Source of the DNA: DSXH01 sp020724325
GTDB lineage: Bacteria > Bacteroidota > Ignavibacteria > Ignavibacteriales > Melioribacteraceae
Length of the DNA: 64,000 bases
Direction of reading: 5' to 3'
NCBI GenBank assembly: GCA_040756515.1
Contig: JBFLYW010000001.1
Coordinates: 176,718 to 240,717 of the forward strand
Below, one piece after another: positions 43,802-53,361 of this stretch. The notes beneath the pieces are model-generated. The model made no database searches and was not told the origin of the DNA. It saw nothing but the letters and a program-made list of their open reading frames with translations. Position numbers and translations under genes: made by a program. The number at the start of each line of letters is the position of its first letter. Within the stretch, counting starts at the first letter, position 1.

Positions 43802-46627
43802 CTATTTACGTAATAGTTCTTTCTTTAGAAACTTACCAGTAATGCTTTCTGGATTTTCACTAATTTCTTCCGGTGTTCCTGTTGCAATAATTTTTCCGCC
43901 ATATTCTCCCCCGCCAGGGCCCAAATCAATTATATGATCTGCAACTTTAATTACATCAAGATTATGTTCCACTACAATTATTGTATTACCTTTATTAACC
44001 AGTTGTGTTAAAACCTTAAGCAAAATTCTTACATCTTCAAAATGTAATCCTGTGGTTGGTTCATCCAGAACATAAAGAGTTTTACCGGTACTTACCTTGC
44101 TTAATTCCGTAGCAAGTTTAACGCGTTGGGCTTCGCCGCCTGATAAAGTTGTAGCTTGCTGACCTAACTTTAGATATCCTAATCCAACATCATTTAGAGC
44201 TGATATCTTTCTGCTTATTGCAGGAAAATCCTGAAAAAATTCCACAGCACATTTAACCGTCATTTCCAATATATCCGCGATGGATTTAGTCCGGTATAAA
44301 ATTTCCAGCGTTTCCCTATTATATCTTTTCCCTAGGCACGATTCACACGTTACGTACACATCCGGTAAGAAATTCATTTCAATTTTTTTAACACCGTCAC
44401 CTTCGCACTCTTCGCATCTTCCGCCTGAAACATTAAAACTGAATCTTCCGGCAGAGTAACCTCTCATTTTAGATTCCGGCAGTTGAGCAAAAAGATCTCT
44501 TATGTGAGTAAATAGACCGGTATATGTAGCAGGATTTGAACGAGGGGTTCTTCCTATAGGCGATTGATTAATTTCAATTATCTTATCAATAAATTCAAGT
44601 CCATTCACTTCTTTATAAGGTAGAGGAACAACTTTGGAATCGTAGATTTTTTTATACAGTATTTTAACAAGAGTATGGTTGATCAAAGAAGATTTGCCTG
44701 ATCCACTAACTCCAGTTACAGCGGTAAATAATCCAACCGGAATTATTAGATTAACATTTTTAAGATTATTTCCCGCCGCCCCGTTTAGTACAATATTCTT
44801 TCCGTTACTTTGTTTACGAACAACAGGTACTTCGATTCTTTTTTTGTTTTTTAAGTACTGAATAGTTAAAGAGTTCATTCCATTTTTGGATTTTAAAATT
44901 TCTTCTGTGCTGCCTCTAACACAAACTTCACCGCCGTGTTCTCCGGCAAATGGTCCCAGATCCACTATATAATCAGAGCTTTCAATTGTTTCTCTATCGT
45001 GTTCAACAACAATTACAGTATTGCCAATATCACGCAAGTTTTTAAGTGAATTTACAAGTTTGATATTATCAGACTGATGAAGACCAATACTTGGTTCATC
45101 TAAAACATATAAAACGCCTGAAAGCTGCGAACCGATTTGTGTCGCTAATCTAATTCTCTGAGATTCACCGCCAGAAAGTGTATTTGCCCTTCTGTCCAAT
45201 GTAAGGTAATCAAGTCCCACATTTAATAAGAATTCTAATCGTGATATAATCTCTTTTAATATTTGTTTGGCAATAAGTTCTTCACGACCGCTAAGTTTAA
45301 TATTCTTAAAGAACTGGAAGCATTTCTCAATCGATAAACTGGCTACTTCTGCAATGTTCAAATCATTTATTCTAACTGCAAGAGGTTCTTTTTTTAATCT
45401 TCCGCCTTTACATGATGAGCATGTTTTTGTATTCATGAAAGATTCTGCCCACTCGCGTATTTTATTTGATGAAGTATTATCATAGTAATGTTTAATATAA
45501 TTTACAACACCGCCGAATTTATGCATATAAGTAACAGTTCTTCCGCCACCGTAAGTGTACTTGAAAGGGATTTTTTCTTTTGAACCGAATAAAAGAATTT
45601 CCCATTGTTCATCATTAAAATTCTTTAATGGAGTATCGTAATTAAATCCATACTTTTCAGCAATGCATTCAAGTTGATTGAAAAACCAGATATTACGCGG
45701 TTTGCCAAGTGAAGCTATTCCTTCCTGATTTATTGACTTATCTTTGTCAGGAATAATTAAGTTAATATCTAATTCCTTTTTTTCGCCCAGTCCGTCACAA
45801 TCCGGACAAGAACCATAAGGCGAGTTAAAAGAGAAAGAATTGGGAGCTAATTCCTGAAATCCAATTCCGCAATGAGCGCACGCAAAATTTCTGCTGAACC
45901 AATAATCTTCTCCGCCGTCATTAATAATCAGATTCCCATTTCCATAGTTTAATGCAACTTCAACAGATTGCCGAATTCTGTAACGTGATGTAGCGTTAAC
46001 TTTCATTCTGTCAACAACTAATTCTATATCATGGGTTTTATATCTATCAACTTTAAAGTCATCTATTATTTCTTTTACTTCCCCATCAACTCTTACTCTT
46101 AGAAAACCATCACGAATTATCTCTTGAAAAAGTTCTCTGTAATGCCCTTTTCTGCCTCTAACGACAGGTGCAAGCAACTGAATTTTTTTATCATCGAAAT
46201 CATTTAGAATTGTTTCGATAATCTGATCTGATGATTGCTTCTCAACAGGTCGTCCGCAGTTATAGCAATAAACTTTTCCAACGCGCGCAAATAATAATCT
46301 TAGAAAGTCATAAATTTCATTTACAGTGCCAACAGTAGACCTGGGATTTCCGGCGGTTGATTTTTGCTCAATGGAAATTGCCGGGCTTAAACCCTCAATT
46401 AAATCAACATCCGGTTTCTCAAGTATGTTAAGAAATTGTCTCGCATAAGATGAAAGAGATTCAATGTATCTTCTTTGCCCTTCAGCGTAAATAGTATCGA
46501 ATGCTAATGAGGATTTGCCCGAACCAGAAAGTCCTGTTATAACTACAAAAGAATCCCGCGGAAGTTCAAGATCTATATTCTTGAGGTTATGTTCCCGCGC
46601 TCCTTTGATTAAAATTTTATTAAACAC
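43802..46627 (-). CDS. uvrA: Excinuclease ABC subunit A
   Basis: DNA damage sensor of nucleotide excision repair. The 941-residue ABC ATPase has two nucleotide-binding halves with Walker A GLSGSGKSSLAFDT (about 33-46) and GVSGSGKSSLINHT (about 640). ABC signatures are LSGGESQRI and LSGGEAQRVKLA. Cys-x2-Cys zinc modules include CAHCGIGF/CPDC and CEECEGDG/CESC. Length is normal. It starts a minus-strand run uvrA-AhpD-mtaD-rdgB and is divergent from yigZ. uvrC is present 18 kb away; uvrB is not in the window. Confidence 0.97.
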   Translation of the reverse strand: MFNKILIKGAREHNLKNIDLELPRDSFVVITGLSGSGKSSLAFDTIYAEGQRRYIESLSSYARQFLNILEKPDVDLIEGLSPAISIEQKSTAGNPRSTVGTVNEIYDFLRLLFARVGKVYCYNCGRPVEKQSSDQIIETILNDFDDKKIQLLAPVVRGRKGHYRELFQEIIRDGFLRVRVDGEVKEIIDDFKVDRYKTHDIELVVDRMKVNATSRYRIRQSVEVALNYGNGNLIINDGGEDYWFSRNFACAHCGIGFQELAPNSFSFNSPYGSCPDCDGLGEKKELDINLIIPDKDKSINQEGIASLGKPRNIWFFNQLECIAEKYGFNYDTPLKNFNDEQWEILLFGSKEKIPFKYTYGGGRTVTYMHKFGGVVNYIKHYYDNTSSNKIREWAESFMNTKTCSSCKGGRLKKEPLAVRINDLNIAEVASLSIEKCFQFFKNIKLSGREELIAKQILKEIISRLEFLLNVGLDYLTLDRRANTLSGGESQRIRLATQIGSQLSGVLYVLDEPSIGLHQSDNIKLVNSLKNLRDIGNTVIVVEHDRETIESSDYIVDLGPFAGEHGGEVCVRGSTEEILKSKNGMNSLTIQYLKNKKRIEVPVVRKQSNGKNIVLNGAAGNNLKNVNLIIPVGLFTAVTGVSGSGKSSLINHTLVKILYKKIYDSKVVPLPYKEVNGLEFIDKIIEINQSPIGRTPRSNPATYTGLFTHIRDLFAQLPESKMRGYSAGRFSFNVSGGRCEECEGDGVKKIEMNFLPDVYVTCESCLGKRYNRETLEILYRTKSIADILEMTVKCAVEFFQDFPAISRKISALNDVGLGYLKLGQQATTLSGGEAQRVKLATELSKVSTGKTLYVLDEPTTGLHFEDVRILLKVLTQLVNKGNTIIVVEHNLDVIKVADHIIDLGPGGGEYGGKIIATGTPEEISENPESITGKFLKKELLRK

Positions 46628-46709
46628 GTCCAGTTTGATAAATTTGCCAAAGTTTAATTTGTTATTTTAGACAAACGGATAACTAAAATCAATTTCCATT
46701 ATATATTTT

Positions 46710-47336
46710 TTGAAACAATACCCTAACCACATAACAACAATATTGGGAAAAAACGAATTCCGATTAAAAGAGAAAAGTTCGCTTTTTATTTCCCAAGCAT
46801 TTCATGTTGAATCTGCGGATACTGCCAATAAAATCCTGAAGGAAACAAAAAGGAATTTTTTTGATGCCTCTCATAATTGCTATGCTTATAAATTGAGCGA
46901 TGGAATTATTAAATATTCTGATGATGGAGAGATGAATGGAACCGCCGGTATTCGAATCTTGAATGCTATTAATCACGAAAATCTTTTTAATCTGATTGTA
47001 ATTGTTACAAGATATTTTGGTGGAACTAAGTTAGGTGTTGGACTTCTTGGCAAAACATATTATAACTCGGCAATTCAGGTTTTAAAATTTACTAAGAGAT
47101 ATCAGCAACAACTATACTTGCGTGCAGCTATGTACTTCGATTTCGAACATTCTAAAATAGTTCATCGAATGATTTCGAAATATGCAGTCAAAACAGAGAA
47201 AACTGAATTTACTGAATCAACAAAAATATTCTGTTTAATTCCATCAGCAGACATCGAAAAATTTATCTCTGAAATCACAGCTCATTCTCATTCTAAAGTA
47301 AAAATTTCAGTAAGTAATACTCACGTATATCTATAA
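46710..47336 (+). CDS. yigZ: YigZ/IMPACT family protein
   Basis: The 208-residue member of the UPF0029/YigZ family is related to the translation-regulator IMPACT. It has HNCYAYKLSD (about 66-75), YSDDGEMNGTAGIRIL (about 82-97) and the long stretch VIVTRYFGGTKLGVGLLGK (about 115-133), all diagnostic. The C-terminal DUF1949-like half is more variable. The biochemical role is not established; ribosome association is suspected for relatives. It is single on the plus strand, divergent from uvrA. Confidence 0.9.
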   Translation: MKQYPNHITTILGKNEFRLKEKSSLFISQAFHVESADTANKILKETKRNFFDASHNCYAYKLSDGIIKYSDDGEMNGTAGIRILNAINHENLFNLIVIVTRYFGGTKLGVGLLGKTYYNSAIQVLKFTKRYQQQLYLRAAMYFDFEHSKIVHRMISKYAVKTEKTEFTESTKIFCLIPSADIEKFISEITAHSHSKVKISVSNTHVYL

Positions 47337-47473
47337 TTCTTACATTAATTACTGAGTATGACACCAATTAATCCAACCAAGAATTTTTAATCAGATATAG
47401 TTATTTGATTTGATTTTATTCAAGAAACAAACTAATTTTATGCAGACTGAATCTAAATAGTGAGCAAATTTTG

Positions 47474-47923
47474 ATGCATGCAGCTGCAATAGAGGAATTT
47501 CGGCAGTATCTAAAAAAAGAGAATCATAGAATTACTCCAGAAAGATTCGAAGTTTTAGACTACGCATTAGACTATGAAGGGCATTTTGGAGCTGATGAGC
47601 TTTACGTAAAAATGAAAAGCAACAGTTCCAATGTATCGCGTGCAACTGTCTATAACACATTAGAACTTCTTGCCTCGTGCGATTTACTTTCTAAAAGAAA
47701 TTTTGGTGAAAATAAAACCCGGTACGAGTCTAATTTCAATAGAAATAGCCACGAGCATCTTATATGCATCAACTGCGGCACAATAAAGGAATTTTCGGAA
47801 CCGCAAATAGAAGTAATAGTAAGAGAAGCCGCTGAAAAACTCGGCTTCGTATCAACCGGTCATTCATTCAATATTTTTGGTAAATGTTCAAATACTAATT
47901 GCAAACAAAATAAAAATGTCTAA
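47474..47923 (+). CDS. fur: Fur-family metalloregulator
   Basis: Metal- or peroxide-responsive repressor. From the ATG at 47474 it has 149 residues; a TTG one codon before is open but not needed. The N-terminal winged helix carries RITPERFEVLDYAL and NVSRATVYNTLELL (recognition helix, about 55-68). Metal ligands include the His-rich segment SHEHLICINCGTI (CxxC near 97) and a second Cys pair, CSNTNC, near the end. Position directly upstream of feoA-feoB, which it overlaps, suggests it regulates that iron-uptake operon. PerR cannot be excluded. Confidence 0.91.
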   Translation: MHAAAIEEFRQYLKKENHRITPERFEVLDYALDYEGHFGADELYVKMKSNSSNVSRATVYNTLELLASCDLLSKRNFGENKTRYESNFNRNSHEHLICINCGTIKEFSEPQIEVIVREAAEKLGFVSTGHSFNIFGKCSNTNCKQNKNV

Positions 47924-48143
47924 TAGCACTTTAGATAAAGCCATAAAAGGAAAGATTGTTACCATTTTAAATTTACCTTCAGGAGATATCCGACCTCAAT
48001 TAATAAGATTAGGATTAACGGAAGGCGGTACAATTAAATGTGTAGAAAGACTGCCAGGTGGAACTATTGTCGTCCAGAAGAACAGGCAGGAAATAGCAGT
48101 AGGTTACGATCTCGCAAAAAAAATTAAAGTAATTCTTCAATAA
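47916..48143 (+). CDS. feoA: Ferrous iron transport protein A
   Basis: Small SH3-like cytoplasmic accessory of FeoB. From the ATG at 47916 it has 75 residues, with GKIVTILNLPSGDIRPQLIRLGLTEG, the core LGLxxG of the family, then GGTIVVQKNRQEIAVGYDLAKKI. A longer frame from 47877 runs into fur and is rejected. The start overlaps the fur stop by 8 bp, indicating translational coupling. feoB follows after 8 bp. Confidence 0.93.
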   Translation: MSNSTLDKAIKGKIVTILNLPSGDIRPQLIRLGLTEGGTIKCVERLPGGTIVVQKNRQEIAVGYDLAKKIKVILQ

Positions 48144-48151
48144 AGGTTTTT

Positions 48152-50185
48152 ATGAAATCTGATAATATTATCAATTCTAATAATAGTGACCGAGTGACTT
48201 TTGAAAATTCTGTTAGCGAATATGAGATAAAAGAAAAAGCTGTTCTGGTTGGAAATCCAAATGTCGGTAAATCCTGCATATTTAATTTTATGAGCGGAAT
48301 GTACGTTGATGTTTCGAACTTTCCCGGCACAACCGTATCAATCACAAAAAGTAATTATTATGGTAAGGAAATTTTTGATACCCCGGGGATCTATGGTGTA
48401 TCTTCATTTAACGAAGAAGAAAGAGTTGCAAAAGAGATTATTCTGGATTCGGAGATTATAATTAATGTGGTAAATGCTTTACATCTTGAAAGGGACCTCT
48501 TCCTAACCCTTCAACTTATTGATATGGGAAAAAGAATAACTGTTTTGCTGAATTTTACAGACGAAATAAAAAAACGAAAAATAAAAATTGATACAAAAAA
48601 ACTTTCTGAACTATTAGGTGTGCAAGTAATTGAGACTTCTGCAATTAATAACACCGGTTTAGATAAGATAGAATCCGCAATTCAAGACGCACGTGTTGGA
48701 AACCAACGCCTCGATCTCCATTTTATGCTGCAAAATATTATGGAGCAGTCAATCCCACAGGCAGAAGCATTACTTATTTTAGAAGGTGATGAAAGAACAG
48801 CAAATAAGTATAATGTTGCTTGCGGAACTCCAGATGAAAGGGAAAAAATATATGTAAACAGAAGGAATAATGTTAACGAAATTGTAGATCAGGTTGAGTA
48901 TGAAGATACTAAATCCGGTGAGTTCTTTAATAGAGTGGGTCGTCTTTCACTTAATCCTAAAACCGGTTTACCAATATTAGCTCTAATTCTTGTACTTATT
49001 TATTTCTTTATAGGAGATTTCGTTTCTCAGCAAATCGTGGATTTTACAGAAAACAAGATTGGCAAAGAAATATTTGAATATAAAGTTAAATCATTTGTTG
49101 CCAATTATACTTCAACTACAATTGATGTCCGTGTTCAAGATGAAAACGAAAATTTGATCAGTTTAAAAACATTTAATTTTCCTGAAGGAAAGAACGCAGA
49201 TAATATGCTTAGCGAGGAATTCTCCAATTATTCAAGCCAACCTGGCGCTTCCTCAGAATTTCATTTCAGTAATCCTATAGAAAGACTTTTCTTCGGTGAA
49301 TTTGGTGCGATAACAATGACTATTACTTATTTACTGTTTCTTCTCTTCCCTTTAGTGTTCGGGTTTTACTTTGTGATGGCGTTGCTTGAAGACAGCGGAT
49401 ATTTACCCCGTTTAGCAACAATGTTGGACAGAACTTTTAATAAGATCGGGCTAAACGGCAGAGCCGTAATTCCAATAATGCTCGGTTTTGGATGTATTAC
49501 GATGGCAAATATTACAACACGTCTGTTAGGTTCCGATAGAGAAAAATCAATTGTTACTGCTATTCTACAATTTGTAATACCTTGTTCTGCTCAGTTAGCA
49601 GTAATAACCGTACTTTTAAGCGGTGCTGGTTTACAGCCTTTATTGATCTTTCTCTTTGCAATATCAAGTGTTCTAATTACGCTTTCCACCATATTAAATA
49701 AATTATTACCGGGCGAATACACTCCTCTATTGATAGACTTACCTATCATGGGTATTCCAAAACTTAAAAATGTTTTTAAGAAAACATATTACAGAAGCTG
49801 GGGTTTTATGAAAGAAGCGAGCTTCTGGTTCTTCGTTGGTGCTTTCGCAGTTGGAATTTTTGAAATTACCGGAATACTAAAAATCTGGCAAGATTTTTTA
49901 GCACCATTAACAACACAATGGCTGAAACTTCCCAAAGAAGCTGCCACTGCATTTGTGATGGGTATGGTTAGAAGAGATTTTGGTGCTGCCGGGTTATTCG
50001 ACTTGCAATTATCAGCTATGCAAATTACAGTTGCCATTATTACAATTACATTGTTCGTTCCATGTATTGCATCTTTTGTTGTAATGCTAAAAGAACGCGG
50101 ATTAAAAGAAGGATTGATTGTTTGGGCTGGCACCTGGGTTACTGCCTTCATTATAGGTGGAATTGTAGCACAGATTGTAATTTAG
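48152..50185 (+). CDS. feoB: Ferrous iron transporter FeoB (variant)
   Basis: GTP-gated Fe2+ transporter of the inner membrane, 677 residues. The N-terminal G domain has VGNPNVGKSCIFN (G1, about 31-43), FPGTTVS, FDTPGIYGVSSF (G3) and LNFTDEIKK (G4 spelled N-F-T-D). The core membrane domain has PIMLGFGCITMANI where most FeoBs read GFGCNVPAI, so the Asn, Val and Pro of that motif are changed. The second gate FVIPCSAQLAV and the third VPCIASFVV are kept. A ~75-residue polar stretch (about 305-380) sits between the first two helices, longer than usual. Confidence 0.92.
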   Translation: MKSDNIINSNNSDRVTFENSVSEYEIKEKAVLVGNPNVGKSCIFNFMSGMYVDVSNFPGTTVSITKSNYYGKEIFDTPGIYGVSSFNEEERVAKEIILDSEIIINVVNALHLERDLFLTLQLIDMGKRITVLLNFTDEIKKRKIKIDTKKLSELLGVQVIETSAINNTGLDKIESAIQDARVGNQRLDLHFMLQNIMEQSIPQAEALLILEGDERTANKYNVACGTPDEREKIYVNRRNNVNEIVDQVEYEDTKSGEFFNRVGRLSLNPKTGLPILALILVLIYFFIGDFVSQQIVDFTENKIGKEIFEYKVKSFVANYTSTTIDVRVQDENENLISLKTFNFPEGKNADNMLSEEFSNYSSQPGASSEFHFSNPIERLFFGEFGAITMTITYLLFLLFPLVFGFYFVMALLEDSGYLPRLATMLDRTFNKIGLNGRAVIPIMLGFGCITMANITTRLLGSDREKSIVTAILQFVIPCSAQLAVITVLLSGAGLQPLLIFLFAISSVLITLSTILNKLLPGEYTPLLIDLPIMGIPKLKNVFKKTYYRSWGFMKEASFWFFVGAFAVGIFEITGILKIWQDFLAPLTTQWLKLPKEAATAFVMGMVRRDFGAAGLFDLQLSAMQITVAIITITLFVPCIASFVVMLKERGLKEGLIVWAGTWVTAFIIGGIVAQIVI

Positions 50186-50190
50186 ATTTT

Positions 50191-50913
50191 ATGAAACAAC
50201 CCAACTTACATAAATACCCTTTAATCTGGCGCAAGGACGATTTCTTTATTAAAATCTATTGCTCCATACCAAATGTTGCAACAGGTATATTGCTAACAAC
50301 CAGCAAGAATGCTTTTATCATTGATCCGGGCGATGGAATTTTAAGAGATTTGAATCAGGATGTCGGACCTGAAATAATTTTACTTGTATCAGATATTTTT
50401 ATTAGTCATGGTCATCACGATCATGTTGGAGGTGTATGGTCGCTTCTAACTTATTTATCTGTACTTAGAAGGAAATCCCCTCTTTCAATTTACTTCCCTC
50501 AGGGTTGTGTGGAAATAGTTAGTATTTATAATGCTTTCAAAAAAGTTTATGGAAAAGAACTTTCGTATTCAATAATATTAAAACCCGTTACAAGTGAAAA
50601 AAGCTTTGTTAAGAACTCAATGAAAATAAAACCTTTTTCGGTTAACCATAGAGAATTAGGTCCAGATGGAATTACTTCGATTAGGATTCCATCTATGGGT
50701 TTTAAATTCACATATGATGGGAAGTCAATCTGCTATGGCGGTGATACAGCATATTCAGAAAACTTAGCGAAGAATGCAAGGTTTTCTGATTTAGCAATAA
50801 TTGAAGCTGGTGCAAAAGATGAGTTAGGCAGTGAACTACATATGACTGTAGAACAAGCTTCTAAAATAGGATTAACTGCAAAGGAATATTTTTTGGTTCA
50901 TGTGCCCGATTAG
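50191..50913 (+). CDS. MBL-fold metallo-hydrolase
   Basis: Metallo-beta-lactamase-fold hydrolase of about 240 residues. The ligand motif HGHHDHVGG (about 72-80) is intact. CYGGDTAYSE holds the bridging Asp, and a C-terminal His lies in YFLVHVPD. The start at 50191 is chosen because the longer frame upstream is antisense-free feoB coding sequence in another frame. The protein is short and its substrate is unknown; RNase Z-like and phosphodiesterase roles are both possible. It lies 5 bp after feoB. Confidence 0.82.
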   Translation: MKQPNLHKYPLIWRKDDFFIKIYCSIPNVATGILLTTSKNAFIIDPGDGILRDLNQDVGPEIILLVSDIFISHGHHDHVGGVWSLLTYLSVLRRKSPLSIYFPQGCVEIVSIYNAFKKVYGKELSYSIILKPVTSEKSFVKNSMKIKPFSVNHRELGPDGITSIRIPSMGFKFTYDGKSICYGGDTAYSENLAKNARFSDLAIIEAGAKDELGSELHMTVEQASKIGLTAKEYFLVHVPD

Positions 50914-50961
50914 TAGTATTTTGCTCTCCAAATGTTTTGAACAATTATATTTGAGGAAGTA

Positions 50962-52764
50962 ATGAAGAGATTATTATATGTAGTATTTCTTTTTATTCTT
51001 TCAGGTTCTGCAATTGCACAGAAAACCTGGAAAGATTCTGAAATTACTGCAAAAGATATAAAAGCCCATGTTTTTTACCTTGCCTCGGATGCAATGAATG
51101 GCAGATTTACTGGAACTAAAGAAGAACAGTTGGCAGGTGAATATATCAGTAACCAATTCAAATCATATGGACTTTTGCCCCTAATCAATGGAAGTTATTT
51201 CCAATCATTTCCATTTATCGAAAAGGTAGAACTTACTAAATCCAACTCTCTAACCATCGAAACTAACAAGAGGAAAAGAAATTTAATAGTAAAGAATGAA
51301 TTTATTACAGCACCTTTTTCAGGTAAAAGAAATATTTCTTCTACTCTTGTATTTGTCGGTTATGGAATATCTGCATCCAAACTAAATTATGATGATTATG
51401 CAGGAATTGATGTAACAGGAAAAGTAGTTATTGCGCTGCGCTATCACCCTGAGCATGATAACGCTAAATCTGAATTTGAGCGGTATTCAACTTATAGACA
51501 AAAAGCTTCTGCTGCCCGCGACAAAGGTGCCGCAGGAATTATTTTTGTAAATGGTTTCTTACCCAAAAACGATGAAGATCAATTGATGGAATTACGATAC
51601 GATGGCGCCGGTTCAATAAAGGATTTTTCTGTTCTTCAGATAAAAAGAAATATTCTTGTTGGTCTCTTAAAAGATGAAGCAGTTAATTTACTCGAGATTC
51701 AAAAAAAAATTGACCAGACGAAAAAACCTTCTTCATTTCAATTAAACAATAGTATTGTAACACTTTCAACAGAAGTTAAAGAAGTTGAAAAAGTTGGCAG
51801 AAACGTAATAGGTGTTTTGGAAGGCAATGATCCCGTTCTTAAAAATGAATATTTAGTAATCGGGGCTCATTACGATCATCTTGGAGTAGATCACCTTAGA
51901 TCTTCTTCAATGTATAAGGGCAGCGAACCTCAAATCCACAATGGCGCAGATGATAATGCTTCTGGAACAACCGGACTGTTAGAATTAGCTGAAAAATTTG
52001 GAGCGCATAAAAATGAACTTAAACGAAGCATAATTTATATTGCTTTTAGTGGCGAAGAACTCGGAATACTTGGTTCAACTTATTTTACTAATAATTCCCC
52101 TGTTCCTATCGATAAAATTATTGCTATGTTCAATATGGACATGGTAGGTCGGCTTAATGATGAGAGGTCATTGACTGTAATTGGTGCTGGAACTTCATCG
52201 AAATGGAAAGAACTCCTAAATGAGAAGAACAATTATAATTTCAAATTAGCACTTAACGACGGCGGCTCTGGCGGAAGCGATCATCAAGCATTCACAAATA
52301 AGAACATTCCTGTTCTATTCTTGTTTACAGGTACTCACACTGATTATCACAAACCATCCGATGATGCAGATAAAATAAATTTCGACGGTCAAGCAGATGT
52401 CATTAACTATGTCTATTCTATTGCAGATGCGGTCCAAAAATTTGACATCCGTCCAGATTTTGTAAAAGTTGAAGAGCCGGCTCAAAGGAATATTCCTCGT
52501 TCGCGCGTTGCTGTTGGAACCGTTCCTGAATTCGGTTTTAATGGAAACGGGTATAAAGTATCGGGAGTAACTGAAGGAGGTCCTGCTGCTAAAGGAGGAA
52601 TGAAACCCGGCGATATAATTATTAAGTTTGGCTCTAAAACTGTTAATAATATTTATGATTTTATGTATGCTATGGGGGAATTTGCCCCTGGCGATAAGGT
52701 TGATGTTGTTGTTTTAAGAGACAGTAAAGAAGTTACACTCAATTTAGAGCTTGGTTCAAAATAA
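50962..52764 (+). CDS. Secreted M28-family aminopeptidase with PA and PDZ domains
   Basis: The 600-residue exported peptidase has a signal peptide (MKRLLYVVFLFILSGSAIAQ). A PA-type insert follows (about 130-260; VTGKVVIALR, AARDKGAAGIIFVNG), then the M28 catalytic domain with zinc ligands in IGAHYDHLG, NGADDNASGTTG, AFSGEELGILGS, FNMDMVG and TDYHKPSDD. The C-terminus is a PDZ domain (GPAAKGGMKPGDIIIKFG). The substrate is unknown. The ATG is supported by AGGAAG 4 nt upstream. A TATATTTG box lies too close to the start to be a plausible promoter. Confidence 0.9.
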   Translation: MKRLLYVVFLFILSGSAIAQKTWKDSEITAKDIKAHVFYLASDAMNGRFTGTKEEQLAGEYISNQFKSYGLLPLINGSYFQSFPFIEKVELTKSNSLTIETNKRKRNLIVKNEFITAPFSGKRNISSTLVFVGYGISASKLNYDDYAGIDVTGKVVIALRYHPEHDNAKSEFERYSTYRQKASAARDKGAAGIIFVNGFLPKNDEDQLMELRYDGAGSIKDFSVLQIKRNILVGLLKDEAVNLLEIQKKIDQTKKPSSFQLNNSIVTLSTEVKEVEKVGRNVIGVLEGNDPVLKNEYLVIGAHYDHLGVDHLRSSSMYKGSEPQIHNGADDNASGTTGLLELAEKFGAHKNELKRSIIYIAFSGEELGILGSTYFTNNSPVPIDKIIAMFNMDMVGRLNDERSLTVIGAGTSSKWKELLNEKNNYNFKLALNDGGSGGSDHQAFTNKNIPVLFLFTGTHTDYHKPSDDADKINFDGQADVINYVYSIADAVQKFDIRPDFVKVEEPAQRNIPRSRVAVGTVPEFGFNGNGYKVSGVTEGGPAAKGGMKPGDIIIKFGSKTVNNIYDFMYAMGEFAPGDKVDVVVLRDSKEVTLNLELGSK

Positions 52765-52869
52765 ATTTGGGTTTTAGGAAAGTCTCAACTATAAATCGGC
52801 ACTGATTTTTAATTACATTCGACTATTGAAAATGAAGAAATTTTGTTTCAGTGGATTCCAACTTGTTAG

Positions 52870-53300
52870 GAGACTGAGTAATGTTATTTCGAGGATCCCG
52901 ACTTGTCGGGAGACCAAGAAATGTTATTTCGAGGGTACGAAGTGAAAGAGAAATGTTATTTCGAAGGAGCGAAGCGAATCAACAACCTTGAAGGTCGTGC
53001 GGGGCTTTTATGAAAATTTTTAGACCTTCAAGGTTGAGAAGTAAGGTGTGTAAAAGATTCGTACAACCTTGAAGGTTTGAGAACAATCAAAACTACTTGC
53101 TCAACCTTCAAGGTTAGTTAAGTTACCTTCAAGGTTGTGGGGATGCTTCTTAACCTTGAAGGTCATCAAGGTATCAAATAACAACGCTTGACCTTCAAGG
53201 CTTAGGTTCGACTCTCACGATCCATCAACGACAGACCAAAATGACAATGGGATTTGTCATTCAGTGGAGCGAAGCGACTGAGAAAAGACAAGTGATTTTT
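52870..53300. repeat. Intergenic palindrome cluster B
   Basis: This lies in the convergent 52765-53361 gap. It has seven copies of the palindrome ACCTT(G/C)AAGGT: 52985-52995, 53024-53034, 53066-53076, 53104-53114, 53125-53135, 53153-53163 and 53191-53200 (last base changed). Both centre variants (G and C) occur and so both strands read nearly the same. Upstream are three units containing ATGTTATTTCGA (near 52881, 52921 and 52953) and the hairpin TCCCGAC-TT-GTCGGGA at 52896-52911. GGAGCGAAGCGA occurs at 52966 and 53265. Spacing is irregular, so this is not a CRISPR array. Confidence 0.88.
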
Positions 53301-53361
53301 TTCAGGGGTTACTACATATTTTTGAAACTATCACAGCTTCCGGTCATTAAATCTATTTTTT

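Noticed and set aside
50923..50961. TATATTTG box before the M28 peptidase
   Set aside because: Only about 9 nt from the ATG and overlapping the ribosome site; a promoter there would leave no leader.
52981..53200. CRISPR-like look of palindrome cluster B
   Set aside because: The repeat is only 11-13 bp, spacing is irregular (about 20-40 bp), orientation is mixed, and no cas genes are near.
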